Assembly: GCF_002086115.1 (NCBI RefSeq)
Contig: NZ_MVHJ01000016.1
Span: forward strand, 32,707 to 96,706
Direction of reading: 5' to 3'
DNA length: 64,000 nucleotides
Source of the DNA: Mycolicibacterium bacteremicum
GTDB taxonomy: Bacteria; Actinomycetota; Actinomycetes; Mycobacteriales; Mycobacteriaceae
Position numbers and translations under genes: made by a program. Positions 8,333 to 20,808 of the stretch are shown in pieces; position 1 is the first letter of the stretch; every line of letters begins with the position of its first letter. A model generated the notes under the pieces. It worked only from the letters and a program-made list of their open reading frames with translations. It was not told the origin of the DNA and did no database searches.

Positions 8333-8339
8333 CGAGCGC

Positions 8340-9509
8340 ATGTCCGAACTGGTGCGAACCCCACAGGTTGTCGTCGATGACGCCGAGATCTTTGCGGCCC
8401 ACGAGGGTGGAAAGCTCTCGATCGACCTGAAAGCGCCGCTGGATACCCAGCGGGCACTGTCGATCGCCTACACCCCGGGCGTAGCCCAGGTCAGTCGCGC
8501 GATCGCCGCCGATGCGACGCTGGCCAAGAAGTACACCTGGGCCAACCGACTGGTCGCCGTCGTCAGCGACGGCAGCGCCGTGCTCGGCCTCGGTGACATC
8601 GGCGCGGCCGCCTCGCTGCCGGTGATGGAGGGCAAGAGCGCCCTGTTCAAGACCTTCGGCGGGCTGGACTCGATCCCGATCGTGCTGGACACCAAGGACC
8701 CCGACGAGATCGTCGAGACGCTGATCCGGCTGCGCCCCACCTTCGGCGCGGTCAACCTGGAGGACATCTCGGCGCCGCGCTGCTTCGAGATCGAGCGCCG
8801 CGTCATCGAGGCGCTGGACTGCCCGGTCATGCACGACGACCAGCACGGCACCGCCATCGTTGCGCTGGCCGCCCTGCTCGGCGCGGTCAAGGTGCTCGAC
8901 CGCGAGTTCACCGACCTCAAGGTCGTCGTCTCCGGCGCCGGCGCCGCCGGGGTGGCATGCACCAACATCCTGCTCAACAGCGGGATCACCGACATCATCG
9001 TGCTGGACAGCAAGGGCATCGTGGAAACCGGCCGAGCCGATCTGAACTCCTTCAAGGCCGAGCTGGCGCAGCGCACCAACCCGCGTGGCCTCGCCGGAGG
9101 AGTTGCCGAGGCGCTCGACGGCGCCGACGTGTTCCTGGGGGTGTCGGCCGGTCTGGTTCCCGAGGAGTTCATCGCGACCATGGCGCCGGGCGGCATCGTG
9201 TTCGCGCTGTCCAACCCCGACCCCGAGATCCACCCGGACGTGGCGCGCAAGTACGCCGCGGTGGTGGCGACCGGCCGCAGCGATTTTCCGAACCAGATCA
9301 ACAATGTGCTCGCCTTCCCCGGTGTGTTCCGCGGCGCGCTGGATGCCGGTGCGCGGCGTATCACCGAGGAGATGAAGGTCGCTGCCGCGCACGCCATCTT
9401 CTCGGTCGTCGGGGACGATCTCGCGGTCGACCACATCGTGCCCAGCGCACTGGACCCACGGGTCGGCCCCGCGGTGGCCAAGGCCGTGGCCGAAGCCTCC
9501 GGGGTCTGA
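8340..9509 (+). CDS. NAD(P)-dependent malic enzyme, short type
   Basis: Malic enzyme oxidatively decarboxylates malate to pyruvate, yielding NAD(P)H. The 389-residue length fits the short bacterial class without the phosphotransacetylase domain. Motifs include SIAYTPGVAQVSRAI, the metal/substrate segment FGAVNLEDISAPRCFEIE, the malic-enzyme signature MHDDQHGTAIV, and a Rossmann fold beginning VVVSGAGAAGVA (about residue 195). In M. tuberculosis the analogous place after corA holds mdh, so here a malic enzyme appears instead of malate dehydrogenase. Cofactor preference cannot be read safely. It is followed after 13 bases by lpqZ in the same direction. Confidence 0.9.
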   Translation: MSELVRTPQVVVDDAEIFAAHEGGKLSIDLKAPLDTQRALSIAYTPGVAQVSRAIAADATLAKKYTWANRLVAVVSDGSAVLGLGDIGAAASLPVMEGKSALFKTFGGLDSIPIVLDTKDPDEIVETLIRLRPTFGAVNLEDISAPRCFEIERRVIEALDCPVMHDDQHGTAIVALAALLGAVKVLDREFTDLKVVVSGAGAAGVACTNILLNSGITDIIVLDSKGIVETGRADLNSFKAELAQRTNPRGLAGGVAEALDGADVFLGVSAGLVPEEFIATMAPGGIVFALSNPDPEIHPDVARKYAAVVATGRSDFPNQINNVLAFPGVFRGALDAGARRITEEMKVAAAHAIFSVVGDDLAVDHIVPSALDPRVGPAVAKAVAEASGV

Positions 9510-9522
9510 GGTCGGCTCCACG

Positions 9523-10356
9523 ATGCGGTGGCTGACGGCTGCGCTCGTCGCGCTGCTGATGGCCGGTTGCGGTGGGCAGGCGCCCCCGCCACCCTCGGTG
9601 GCGGTCGGGGCGCAGCCCGGCGCCGAGTCGGCGCTGCTGGCCCACCTCTACGCCGCGGCGCTGCGCTATTACGGCAGCGCCGCGCATGTGAAGGATGTCG
9701 CGGACCCGTTGGGGGCGCTGGACTCCGGGGACGTCGACGTGGTGCCGGCGTTCACCGGTGCCGCGCTGAGCCGGTTCGCTCCCGATGCCCCCGCGCGCTC
9801 GGCGGCCCAGGTGTACCGGGCCATGGTCGGATCTTTGCCGGAGGGGCTCGGGGCCGGTGACTACACCGAAAGTGCCTCGGACAAGCCGACCGTGGTGGTG
9901 ACCGGGCCGACCGCCACCGACTGGGACGCCACCGATGTGCTGGCACTCGTCGGTCGGTGCGCGGATCTGCAGCCCGGTGCGGTGCGCGGTGCGGACGTGC
10001 CCGCAACCCTGGGTACGTGTACGTTGGCGCAGCCGCGTGAGTATGCCGACGCCGACGCGATGCAGGCCGCGTTGCGCGACGGCCGGATCAACATGGCCTG
10101 GACGACGGCCGCCGCGCCGGGGCTGTCACCGGAGCTGACCGTGCTGTCCGACCGCACCGCGCTGATCCGGGCCGAGAACATCGTGCCGGTGTTCCGGCGC
10201 AACGGATTGACCCAGACCCAGCAGCGTTCGGTGAACGAACTGGCCGGTGTGCTCGACACCGATGCGTTGGCCCAGATGCGGGCCGAGGTCGCCGCCGGCG
10301 GTGAGCCGGGCGCGGTGGCGGGTGCCTGGCTGGGCACCCACCCGCTCGGCCACTAG
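9523..10356 (+). CDS. lpqZ: LpqZ, OpuAC-like substrate-binding lipoprotein
   Basis: The 277-residue protein begins with a signal sequence and LMAGC lipobox (Cys16), so it should be anchored to the outer face of the membrane. The body resembles glycine-betaine/choline ABC substrate-binding proteins (OpuAC type), but no permease or ATPase partner is nearby, so it may be an orphan binding protein. It corresponds to Rv1244 (LpqZ). It lies 13 bases after the malic enzyme and is probably cotranscribed; GAGG sits about ten bases before the ATG. The ligand is unknown. Confidence 0.85.
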   Translation: MRWLTAALVALLMAGCGGQAPPPPSVAVGAQPGAESALLAHLYAAALRYYGSAAHVKDVADPLGALDSGDVDVVPAFTGAALSRFAPDAPARSAAQVYRAMVGSLPEGLGAGDYTESASDKPTVVVTGPTATDWDATDVLALVGRCADLQPGAVRGADVPATLGTCTLAQPREYADADAMQAALRDGRINMAWTTAAAPGLSPELTVLSDRTALIRAENIVPVFRRNGLTQTQQRSVNELAGVLDTDALAQMRAEVAAGGEPGAVAGAWLGTHPLGH

Positions 10357-10360
10357 ACCC

Positions 10361-12103
10361 CTACTTCGGGATCAGGCCCTTGGCCACCGATGAGAACAGC
10401 TTCTGGTAGCCACCGGATCCGGTGATTCGGATCAGCACGTCCAGGATCTTGGCGTCGGCGCCGACGAGCACCCGGGCGCGGTCCTTGCGGACGGCTTCCA
10501 GGATGATCTGGGCGGCCTTCTCCGGGCTGGTGCGGGCCAGCTTGGTGTCGAAAGCCTTGGCCATCTCGGCGACGTCGATACCCTCGGCCGCGGTGGCATT
10601 GCGCGCGATGGCGGTCTTGATGCCGCCCGGGTGCACGCAGGTCACCTTGACCGGATGCTTGTTGATCGCCATCTCCTGGCGCAGCGCCTCGGTGAACCCG
10701 CGCACCGCGAACTTGGCCGAGTTGTACGCCGCCTGGCCGGGCACCGCGAACAGGCCGAACACGCTGGACACGTTCACCACGTGCCCGTCACCGGAGGCGA
10801 TCAGGTGCGGCAGGAACGCCTTGGTGCCGTTGACGACGCCCCAGAAGTCGACGTCCATCACGCGCTCGATGTCCTTGAACGCGCTGACCTCGATATCGCC
10901 CTGGAAGGCGATACCGGCATTGTTGTAGATCTGGTTGACCTTGCCGAAGTGTTCCTTGACCGCGTCGGCGTAGAGCTCGAATGCCTCGCGCTCGGTGACG
11001 TCGAGACGGTCGGCCTTCACCGGTACACCGATGGCCTTGAGGCGCTCCTCGGTGACCGCCAGGCCCTCGGTGTCGACATCGCTGATCGCCAGCTTGGCGC
11101 CGGAGCGGCCCAGCTCGACAGCCAGTGCCTGCCCGATGCCCGACCCGGCCCCCGTGACGACGGCAACTTTCCCGGCAAAGCCCTCCATGCGCACGCTCCT
11201 CTGCGATCGACTGTCCACGCGATTGTGTCCGACCTTAGCCGTTACCGGCGGTACCGAGGCCGACAGGGTCGGTCCGTTCTCCACGAAAGCGGTGACGAGG
11301 TCGGCGAACTCGTCGGCCCGCTCGATCTGCGGCATGTGCCCGGTCGCGGCGAACAGGTGGACCTGCGCGTCCGGGAACTGGCGCCGCGCCGCGGCCAGGT
11401 GCGCCACCGGAAGGATGCGGTCGCGGTCACCCCAGATCAGCAGGGTGGGCCGGGGATGCGCGGCGACGGCGGCCAGCAACTCCGCGCGCCACTGCGGCCG
11501 GACACCGCGCATGGTCCCGAGATGGCTCGCCATCTCGAGCAGGAACTCTCCGGTGCCGGGCTGGGCGGCGATGCGCAGCGCATGGTCGATGCGTTCCCGG
11601 GTGGCCAGGGACGGGTCTGCGAAGAGGCGCCGTTCCATCAGCCGCGCGCCCGCCGGGGTGCTGCGGGTGGCGAGCTGGCGCCCGATGCCGGGAAGCGAGA
11701 GCATCCGCAGCAGTGCGGTGACCTCGGCGCCGAAACCGGCGCTGTTGACCAGGGTGAGACTGGCGACGCGTTCCGGGTGGGAGGCCAACAGCTGCATGGC
11801 CACCGCACCGCCGAGCGAGTTGCCGATGACATGGCACGGTCGGTTCTCGTCGAGCGCGGCCAGGGCACCGGCCACCCCGTCGGCCAGGCCGGCCAGGTCC
11901 GCGGGGCCGTCCCGGCGTGCGGATCGGCCGAATCCGGGCAGGTCGACCGCGATCACGTAGAAGCGCCCCGACAACCGCTCGATCTGCTCGGTCCAGTCCT
12001 CCAGGCTGCGGGCGATGCCGTGCAGCAACAACAGCGGGGTGCCGGCGCGATCACCGGCGGTCAGGGTCCGGACGGGGCGGCCATCGACATTCACGACGTG
12101 CAT
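10361..12103 (-). CDS. In-frame alpha/beta-hydrolase and short-chain dehydrogenase fusion (SDR half Rv1245c-like)
   Basis: One 580-codon open frame encodes two complete enzymes. Residues 1-275 form an alpha/beta hydrolase: oxyanion LLLLHGIA, nucleophile Ser96 in GNSLGG, acid WGDRDRILP, catalytic His in ATGHMPQIE. Residues 306-580 form a classical SDR oxidoreductase: cofactor motif TGAGSGIG, NNAG, and catalytic Ser-Tyr-Lys in VSSVFG and YNSAK. No stop codon separates them. However, the SDR begins at an ATG (11188) preceded by AGAGGAG seven bases upstream, exactly where Rv1245c-type proteins start (MEGFAGKVAVV), so a separate 275-residue SDR may also be made. The short convergent gap to lpqZ is four bases. 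Substrates are unknown. Confidence 0.8.
   Translation of the reverse strand: MHVVNVDGRPVRTLTAGDRAGTPLLLLHGIARSLEDWTEQIERLSGRFYVIAVDLPGFGRSARRDGPADLAGLADGVAGALAALDENRPCHVIGNSLGGAVAMQLLASHPERVASLTLVNSAGFGAEVTALLRMLSLPGIGRQLATRSTPAGARLMERRLFADPSLATRERIDHALRIAAQPGTGEFLLEMASHLGTMRGVRPQWRAELLAAVAAHPRPTLLIWGDRDRILPVAHLAAARRQFPDAQVHLFAATGHMPQIERADEFADLVTAFVENGPTLSASVPPVTAKVGHNRVDSRSQRSVRMEGFAGKVAVVTGAGSGIGQALAVELGRSGAKLAISDVDTEGLAVTEERLKAIGVPVKADRLDVTEREAFELYADAVKEHFGKVNQIYNNAGIAFQGDIEVSAFKDIERVMDVDFWGVVNGTKAFLPHLIASGDGHVVNVSSVFGLFAVPGQAAYNSAKFAVRGFTEALRQEMAINKHPVKVTCVHPGGIKTAIARNATAAEGIDVAEMAKAFDTKLARTSPEKAAQIILEAVRKDRARVLVGADAKILDVLIRITGSGGYQKLFSSVAKGLIPK
11196..11202 (-). promoter_or_regulatory. 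Internal ribosome binding site ahead of the SDR half
   Basis: AGAGGAG on the minus strand lies seven bases before the internal ATG at 11188 inside the fused frame. It supports independent translation of the dehydrogenase. Confidence 0.5.
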
Positions 12104-12185
12104 CGGATCATGATGTGACGACCGCTACGCGTTGGCCAGAGTCAAAGCGCACCTGATCGCGGCAACTGCGGTGCACTGTGTGCGA

Positions 12186-12212
12186 GCCGGCCGTAATGAT
12201 TACGTGGCCGGC
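12186..12212. promoter_or_regulatory. 27-base near-perfect inverted repeat upstream of the DUF732 gene
   Basis: The arms GCCGGCCGTAAT (12186-12197) and ATTACGTGGCCGGC (12199-12212) flank a single G, with one two-base interruption (TG) in the right arm. It ends 15 bases before the DUF732 start. It could be a dimeric repressor operator or a 5-prime hairpin. Confidence 0.45.
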
Positions 12213-12227
12213 AGCGATGTCCCGGGC

Positions 12228-12578
12228 ATGATGCGTCTGATCGTCACCTCCGCCGCTGCCCTGTCGGTGGGCCTGCTCGCCGCGGCACCCGCCCAGGCCG
12301 ACCCGGCCACCGATTTCCTGAACACCCTCGACGGCACCGGCCTGAGCACGCTCAACCCGGCCGATGCCGTGGCTGCCGGTCAGTCCGTCTGCCCGATGCT
12401 GGCCGACGGCGGTCAGAACCTCGCCGATGTCGCCGGACAGGTCGCCGACACCATCGGACGCCCGCTCGGCCCGGCCACCATGTTCACCGGCTTCGCGATC
12501 TCGGCGTTCTGCCCCGGCGCGGTCACCTCGATCGCCAACGGCGAGTCGCCCGTCCCGCTGGGGATGCTGGGCTTCTAG
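12228..12578 (+). CDS. Small secreted DUF732 protein
   Basis: A 116-residue precursor with a Sec signal peptide (MRLIVTSAAALSVGLLAAA, cleavage predicted after APAQA). The mature domain contains two Cys residues (in QSVCPML and SAFCPGA) and the pattern FLNTLDGTGL, as in mycobacterial DUF732 proteins (for example Rv1271c), small secreted helical proteins of unknown role. The start is one of two adjacent ATGs (12228 or 12231), chosen because either gives a normal signal peptide; longer in-frame starts would put the signal internally. A large inverted repeat lies just upstream and a strong hairpin downstream. Confidence 0.75.
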   Translation: MMRLIVTSAAALSVGLLAAAPAQADPATDFLNTLDGTGLSTLNPADAVAAGQSVCPMLADGGQNLADVAGQVADTIGRPLGPATMFTGFAISAFCPGAVTSIANGESPVPLGMLGF

Positions 12579-12583
12579 CGCCA

Positions 12584-12641
12584 CGAGCGTGCACGAACTG
12601 CGCCCCGACACCGGAGTGTCGGGGCGCAGACACGCACGCTC
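12584..12641. terminator. Large two-part hairpin between DUF732 gene and kgd
   Basis: The inner stem is perfect: CTGCGCCCCGACAC (12598-12611), loop CGGA, GTGTCGGGGCGCAG (12616-12629). An outer repeat, GAGCGTGC (12585-12592) and GCACGCTC (12634-12641), extends it. It sits between convergent stops and is likely a bidirectional terminator. Confidence 0.7.
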
Positions 12642-12661
12642 GGCGGGAAGTCGGCGGGAAC

Positions 12662-16447
<3,786 letters not shown>

Positions 16448-16589
16448 AGCAGCTTTTCGCCTCGATTCCATCTGCTCACGGCGAGCACCGTCTCACGCCA
16501 CCCGCGCCCATGATTTCTGCGGTTTACCGCGTTTTGCCGCCCTAAAGGCTACGCCTCGGAGCACACCCCCACCACGAGAGTGGGACTTG

Positions 16590-17342
16590 TCACTCGGACT
16601 GCGCGGAGGGCAGCACATGCAGGGTCGACGGCCACCGCGCGGGAGGGTTGCCGAACGCCAGTTGCGCGTTCTTGACGATCTTCTTGCCCATCAACCGATT
16701 ACCCATCCCGCCAACGACCGCGCCGACGCCGACCGGCAGCATCTTGCCGAAGGCCAACGCGCCGCGTTTGAGGGCGTACTTCTTGACGAAGAACTTCAGC
16801 AGCCGGTTGTTCAGCTGTGACACCGCGGGCAGCGGCAGGGTTGCCGCGCCGTCGGAGATCCACGCGCCGCTGGTGCGTCCGCCGCCGACCAGGTCGGCCA
16901 CGGCGCCGCGGCCGTCCTCACCGACGAGGACGGCGAGCACCAGCGCGCGACGACGCTCGCGGTGGTCGGCCGGGATGCCGTGCACCTCGGCGACCGCGAG
17001 CACGAACACCGCCGTCGCCTCCAGGAACACCACCGTCTCGCCGGCGACCGCCGACATCGCGGCCAGCGTGCCGATGCCCGGGAACGCGGCCGCCGAACCG
17101 ACCGCCGCACCGCTGGCCATCACCGCGGCCAGGTAGTGCTTCTCCAGGGCGGTGATGATCTCGGCCGGGGTGGCGTCGGGGCGCTGGCGGCGCATCCGGT
17201 CCACATAGGCGGTGACCGCGGGTGCCTGCAGGCGGGTGCTGCGCTCCAGGATCTGGGACAACGCCTTGGCGGCGGCGCTGGGATCCTCGCTGCCGCCGTC
17301 GCGGGTGGCAGGCAGATTCTTGGTGCTGGACCGGGCGTTCAT
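16590..17342 (-). CDS. Rv1249c-like conserved membrane-associated protein
   Basis: The 250-residue protein has a polar N-terminus, then hydrophobic helices at about 75-125 (ASGAAVGSAAAFPGIGTLAA and TVVFLEATAVFVLAVAE) and a Gly-rich segment near the end (KMLPVGVGAVVGGMGNRLMG). This resembles EcsC-like proteins in layout, and the position next to kgd matches Rv1249c. Function is unknown. I chose ATG 17342 (GAAGGGAAG eight bases upstream); an in-frame start at 17408 would add 22 residues. It is transcribed toward kgd with a gap of about 140 bases to the kgd start. Confidence 0.75.
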   Translation of the reverse strand: MNARSSTKNLPATRDGGSEDPSAAAKALSQILERSTRLQAPAVTAYVDRMRRQRPDATPAEIITALEKHYLAAVMASGAAVGSAAAFPGIGTLAAMSAVAGETVVFLEATAVFVLAVAEVHGIPADHRERRRALVLAVLVGEDGRGAVADLVGGGRTSGAWISDGAATLPLPAVSQLNNRLLKFFVKKYALKRGALAFGKMLPVGVGAVVGGMGNRLMGKKIVKNAQLAFGNPPARWPSTLHVLPSAQSE

Positions 17343-17520
17343 CGGCGTACTTCCCTTCGCATCCTCGGGTGCGTCCCGCGGTGCCTGTCGAATACCCAGG
17401 CTAACCACAGTTCAACGACCGGGAGGCCGGTCTGAGTGCCCGACCGGCGAATTGCGGTGACCTGGCTCACTCCTGGCCGGATCGGGAAGAAAAAAGTCGG
17501 ATGCGACGCTGCCCCTACCC

Positions 17521-18780
17521 GTGACAACATCCCTGGGCGTGACGACCGAGACCGCACCGCCCAGCAGGTTGCGGATGATCGCCGTGCTGGGCCTGATGGT
17601 GGCGCTCGGTCCACTGACCATCGACATGTATCTGCCGGCGCTGCCCCGGATCGCCGGGGACCTGACGGTGTCCTCGTCGGTGGTGCAGTTGACGTTGACC
17701 GGCACCCTGGCCGGGCTGGCCGTGGGCCAGCTGGTGATCGGGCCGCTGTCGGATTCGCTGGGCCGCCGGGTTCCTTTGATGGCCGGCATCGTCCTGCACA
17801 TGGTGGCCTCGCTGATCTGCCTGTTCGCTCCGAACATCGCGGTGCTCGGCGCGGGCCGGGTGCTGCAGGGGTTCGGTGCGGCCGCCGCCGCGGTGGTCGC
17901 GGTGGCCGTCGTCGGTGACCTCTACGTCGACAGTGCGGCCGCGACGGTGATGTCGCGGCTGATCCTGGTGCTCGGCGTGGCGCCGGTGATCGCGCCGTCC
18001 CTGGGTGCGGCCGTGCTGTTGCACGCGTCGTGGCACTGGGTGTTCGCGGTACTGGTCGTGCTGGCCGGCGGTCTGTTCCTGCTCGCTGCGTTGGCGCTGC
18101 CGGAGACCCTGCCGGTATCGCACCGGCGCCCGCTGCGGGTGCGCGGGATCGCCGCCACCTACGGCTCGCTGCTGCGCGACCTGCGCTTCGTGACGCTGGT
18201 CGCCGTCGCCGGCCTGAGCATGGCGGGGCTGTTCGGCTACATCGCCGCGGCACCGTTCGTGCTGCAGGGGGACTACGGCCTGAACCAGCAGACCTTCGCG
18301 CTCATCTTCGCGGCGGGGGCGATCATGCTGATCGGCTCCACCCAGTCCAATGTGGTGCTGCTGCGCCGGTTCGCCCCGCAGCAGATCATGGTGGCCGCAC
18401 TCGGCGTCTCGGTGGTGGCCGGCATCGCGTTCGTCGCCCTGGCCGTGACGGCGGTGGCCGGCTTGGCCGGGTTCCTGGTGCCGGTGCTGGTCATCCTCGG
18501 TGCCATGGGTCTGGTGCTGCCCAACGCGCCCGCGGTGGCGCTGTCGCGGCACTCCGAGGCCGCCGGTACCTCGGCGGCGCTGCTCGGGGCCGCCCAGTTC
18601 GGCATCGGCGCGGCGGTCGCGCCGTTGGTCGGAGTGCTCGGCAACAGCGAATTCGCCTTGGCCCTGGTCATGTTGGTGGGGTCGGCGGTCGCGCTGCTGG
18701 GTCTGCTGACCGTCGGCTCGGCCGCACCGCTGCACGGCGAGGGGGCCGCGGTCGAGGACGCCGAGACCGAACGGGTCTGA
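17521..18780 (+). CDS. Bcr/CflA-family drug-resistance MFS transporter
   Basis: A 419-residue, 12-helix major facilitator. The first helix reads LGPLTIDMYLPALPRIAGDL, a hallmark of the Bcr/CflA (DHA1) subgroup, and loop 2-3 carries the MFS signature GPLSDSLGRRVPL. Members export bicyclomycin, chloramphenicol, sulphonamides or cysteine; the substrate here is unknown. Start choice is uncertain: GTG 17521 or GTG 17539 (MTTETAPPS), neither with a ribosome site. It is followed by a second MFS exporter in the same direction after a hairpin and 88 bases. Confidence 0.85.
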   Translation: MTTSLGVTTETAPPSRLRMIAVLGLMVALGPLTIDMYLPALPRIAGDLTVSSSVVQLTLTGTLAGLAVGQLVIGPLSDSLGRRVPLMAGIVLHMVASLICLFAPNIAVLGAGRVLQGFGAAAAAVVAVAVVGDLYVDSAAATVMSRLILVLGVAPVIAPSLGAAVLLHASWHWVFAVLVVLAGGLFLLAALALPETLPVSHRRPLRVRGIAATYGSLLRDLRFVTLVAVAGLSMAGLFGYIAAAPFVLQGDYGLNQQTFALIFAAGAIMLIGSTQSNVVLLRRFAPQQIMVAALGVSVVAGIAFVALAVTAVAGLAGFLVPVLVILGAMGLVLPNAPAVALSRHSEAAGTSAALLGAAQFGIGAAVAPLVGVLGNSEFALALVMLVGSAVALLGLLTVGSAAPLHGEGAAVEDAETERV

Positions 18781-18782
18781 TC

Positions 18783-18800
18783 GCCCGGCTGTGACCGGGC
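18783..18800 (+). terminator. Weak hairpin after the Bcr/CflA gene
   Basis: GCCCGG and CCGGGC form a six-base GC stem around the loop CTGTGA two bases after the stop codon. There is no T-tract. Confidence 0.35.
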
Positions 18801-18868
18801 CCGACTTGTCACCGCAACCGGCGTGACCGTAGCGTCGGGCGGGTCGCCACTTTCCCGATGACGAGTAG

Positions 18869-20794
18869 ATGTTCGAGAACCCCACTGACCGAGCTGTGCG
18901 CCCGGCCTCGCGGATGACCGCGCAGGCCGACCGAGCCAACCCGTGGCACGCGCTGTGGGCCATGCTCGTCGGCTTCTTCATGATCCTGGTCGACTCGACC
19001 ATCGTCGCGATCGCCAACAAGCCGATCATGGAGGCGCTGGGCACCGACTACGACGGCGTCATCTGGGTCACCAGTGCCTACCTGTTGGCCTACGCCGTCC
19101 CGCTGCTGGTGGCCGGGCGGCTCGGGGACCGGTTCGGGCCGAAGAACATGTACCTGATCGGGCTGGCGGTCTTCACGCTGGCGTCGCTGTGGTGCGGTCT
19201 GGCCGGGTCCATCGAGGAGCTCATCGCGGCCCGGGTGCTGCAGGGGCTGGGCGCGGCGTTGCTGAGCCCGCAGACGTTGTCGACGATCACCCGGCTGTTC
19301 CCCGCCGCCCGCCGCGGCGTCGCGATGAGCGTGTGGGGCGCGACCGCCGGCGTGGCGACACTGGTCGGCCCGATCGCCGGCGGTCTGCTGATCGATGGAC
19401 TGGGCTGGCAGTGGATCTTCTTCGTCAACGTGCCGATCGGCATCATCGGTATCGGGCTGGCGGTGTGGTTGGTACCCACGCTGCCCACCGAGAAACACCA
19501 TTTCGACCTGATCGGGGTGGCGCTGTCGGGGCTGGCGATGTTCTTCATCGTCTTCGCGCTGCAGGAAGGTCAGTCCCACGACTGGGCGCCGTGGATCTGG
19601 GCGTTGATGGCCCTCGGTGGCGCCTTCCTGGTGGCTTTCGTCTACTGGCAGTCGGTCAATCCGCGCGAGCCGCTGATCCCGCTGCGCATCTTCGCCGACC
19701 GCGACTTCACGCTGTCGACCGTCGGTGTCGCCGTCATCAGCTTCGCGGTGACCGCGATGATCCTGCCGGTCATGTTCTACGCGCCGGTGGTGCTGGGGTT
19801 GTCCTACACCCGCTCGGCGCTGCTGACCGCGCCGATGGCGATCGCCTCGGGAGTGCTGGCCCCGTTCGTCGGTCGGATCGTGGACCGCAAGCCGCCGACA
19901 CCGATCATCGGTTCCGGGTTCTCGCTGCTGGCGATCGGACTGACCTGGTTGTCGTTCGAGATGACGCCGACCACGCCGATCTGGCGGCTGCTGCTGCCGT
20001 TGACGCTGATGGGGGTGGGCATGGCATTCGTCTGGTCGCCGCTGGCGGCGACGGCCACCCGCAATCTGCCGCCGGAGTCGGCCGGCGCCGGGTCCGGGGT
20101 CTACAACAGCACCCGGCAGGTGGGCGCGGTGCTCGGCAGTGCCGCCATGGCGGCCTTCATGACCAGCCGCATCGGTGCCGAACTGGGTGGGGGCGCGCAG
20201 CCGGTCGCGGGTGAGGCCGGACCCGCCCCCGACCTGCCGGCCTTCCTGGAGGCGCCGTTCTCCTCGGCGCTGTCGCAGTCGCTGCTGCTGCCGGCGTTCA
20301 TCGCCCTGTTCGGGGTGGTGGGGGCGATCTTCCTGCGCGGCGACGGCCAGGGTGCGCCCGGGCCGGACAGCCCGCCGCCGGTGTCGGTGCCCGTGGACGA
20401 GCAGCACTCGCTGGACGAGGACTGGGTCGACGATGACGACTACCTCGAGTACGAGGTGGACTGGGATGCCGCGCCGGACCGCGCCGACGACCGGCCGACC
20501 GATATCGTGCCCGCGGTCCTCGTCGACGAGTCGGTGACCGATCAGCTGGGCACCTGGCACGACGAGACCGACGAACTGACACCGGTCGGGCAGGCCGAGC
20601 GGTCCGCCGATACCTGGCGCAGCGGCCCGGCGGATCTGCCGGCCGGGCCCGATTACGGCCGGATCGCCCACGCGCACAATGGCTTTCACGCCGATCAGCC
20701 GGTCTGGTCAGAGCCGCTGGAACCGCCGGCCGAGGATTCGGTGGGCAGCCTGGCGCCGCGGCCGACCCGGGGCAGGCACTCCCGCGAGGATTGA
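18869..20794 (+). CDS. Rv1250-like DHA2 (14-helix) MFS drug exporter with acidic C-terminal tail
   Basis: The 641-residue protein belongs to the EmrB/QacA DHA2 group. Helix 1 has FFMILVDSTIVAIA and the signature loop GRLGDRFGPKNMYL; motif C-like GPIAGGLLIDGLGWQWIFF is clear at about 170-190. Fourteen hydrophobic segments end near residue 495. The remaining 145 residues are hydrophilic and strongly acidic (for example DEDWVDDDDYLEYEVDWD), presumably cytoplasmic and of unknown role. Start ATG 18869 has no ribosome site; ATG 18914 (MTAQADRANP) is an alternative. Rv1250 occupies this place in M. tuberculosis. Confidence 0.88.
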   Translation: MFENPTDRAVRPASRMTAQADRANPWHALWAMLVGFFMILVDSTIVAIANKPIMEALGTDYDGVIWVTSAYLLAYAVPLLVAGRLGDRFGPKNMYLIGLAVFTLASLWCGLAGSIEELIAARVLQGLGAALLSPQTLSTITRLFPAARRGVAMSVWGATAGVATLVGPIAGGLLIDGLGWQWIFFVNVPIGIIGIGLAVWLVPTLPTEKHHFDLIGVALSGLAMFFIVFALQEGQSHDWAPWIWALMALGGAFLVAFVYWQSVNPREPLIPLRIFADRDFTLSTVGVAVISFAVTAMILPVMFYAPVVLGLSYTRSALLTAPMAIASGVLAPFVGRIVDRKPPTPIIGSGFSLLAIGLTWLSFEMTPTTPIWRLLLPLTLMGVGMAFVWSPLAATATRNLPPESAGAGSGVYNSTRQVGAVLGSAAMAAFMTSRIGAELGGGAQPVAGEAGPAPDLPAFLEAPFSSALSQSLLLPAFIALFGVVGAIFLRGDGQGAPGPDSPPPVSVPVDEQHSLDEDWVDDDDYLEYEVDWDAAPDRADDRPTDIVPAVLVDESVTDQLGTWHDETDELTPVGQAERSADTWRSGPADLPAGPDYGRIAHAHNGFHADQPVWSEPLEPPAEDSVGSLAPRPTRGRHSRED

Positions 20795-20808
20795 GCGCCG
20801 ATGCGCGG

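Noticed and set aside
8220..8339. Magnesium riboswitch ahead of corA
   Set aside because: corA is transcribed away from this region with a short leader, and no M-box or ykoK-like fold could be drawn.
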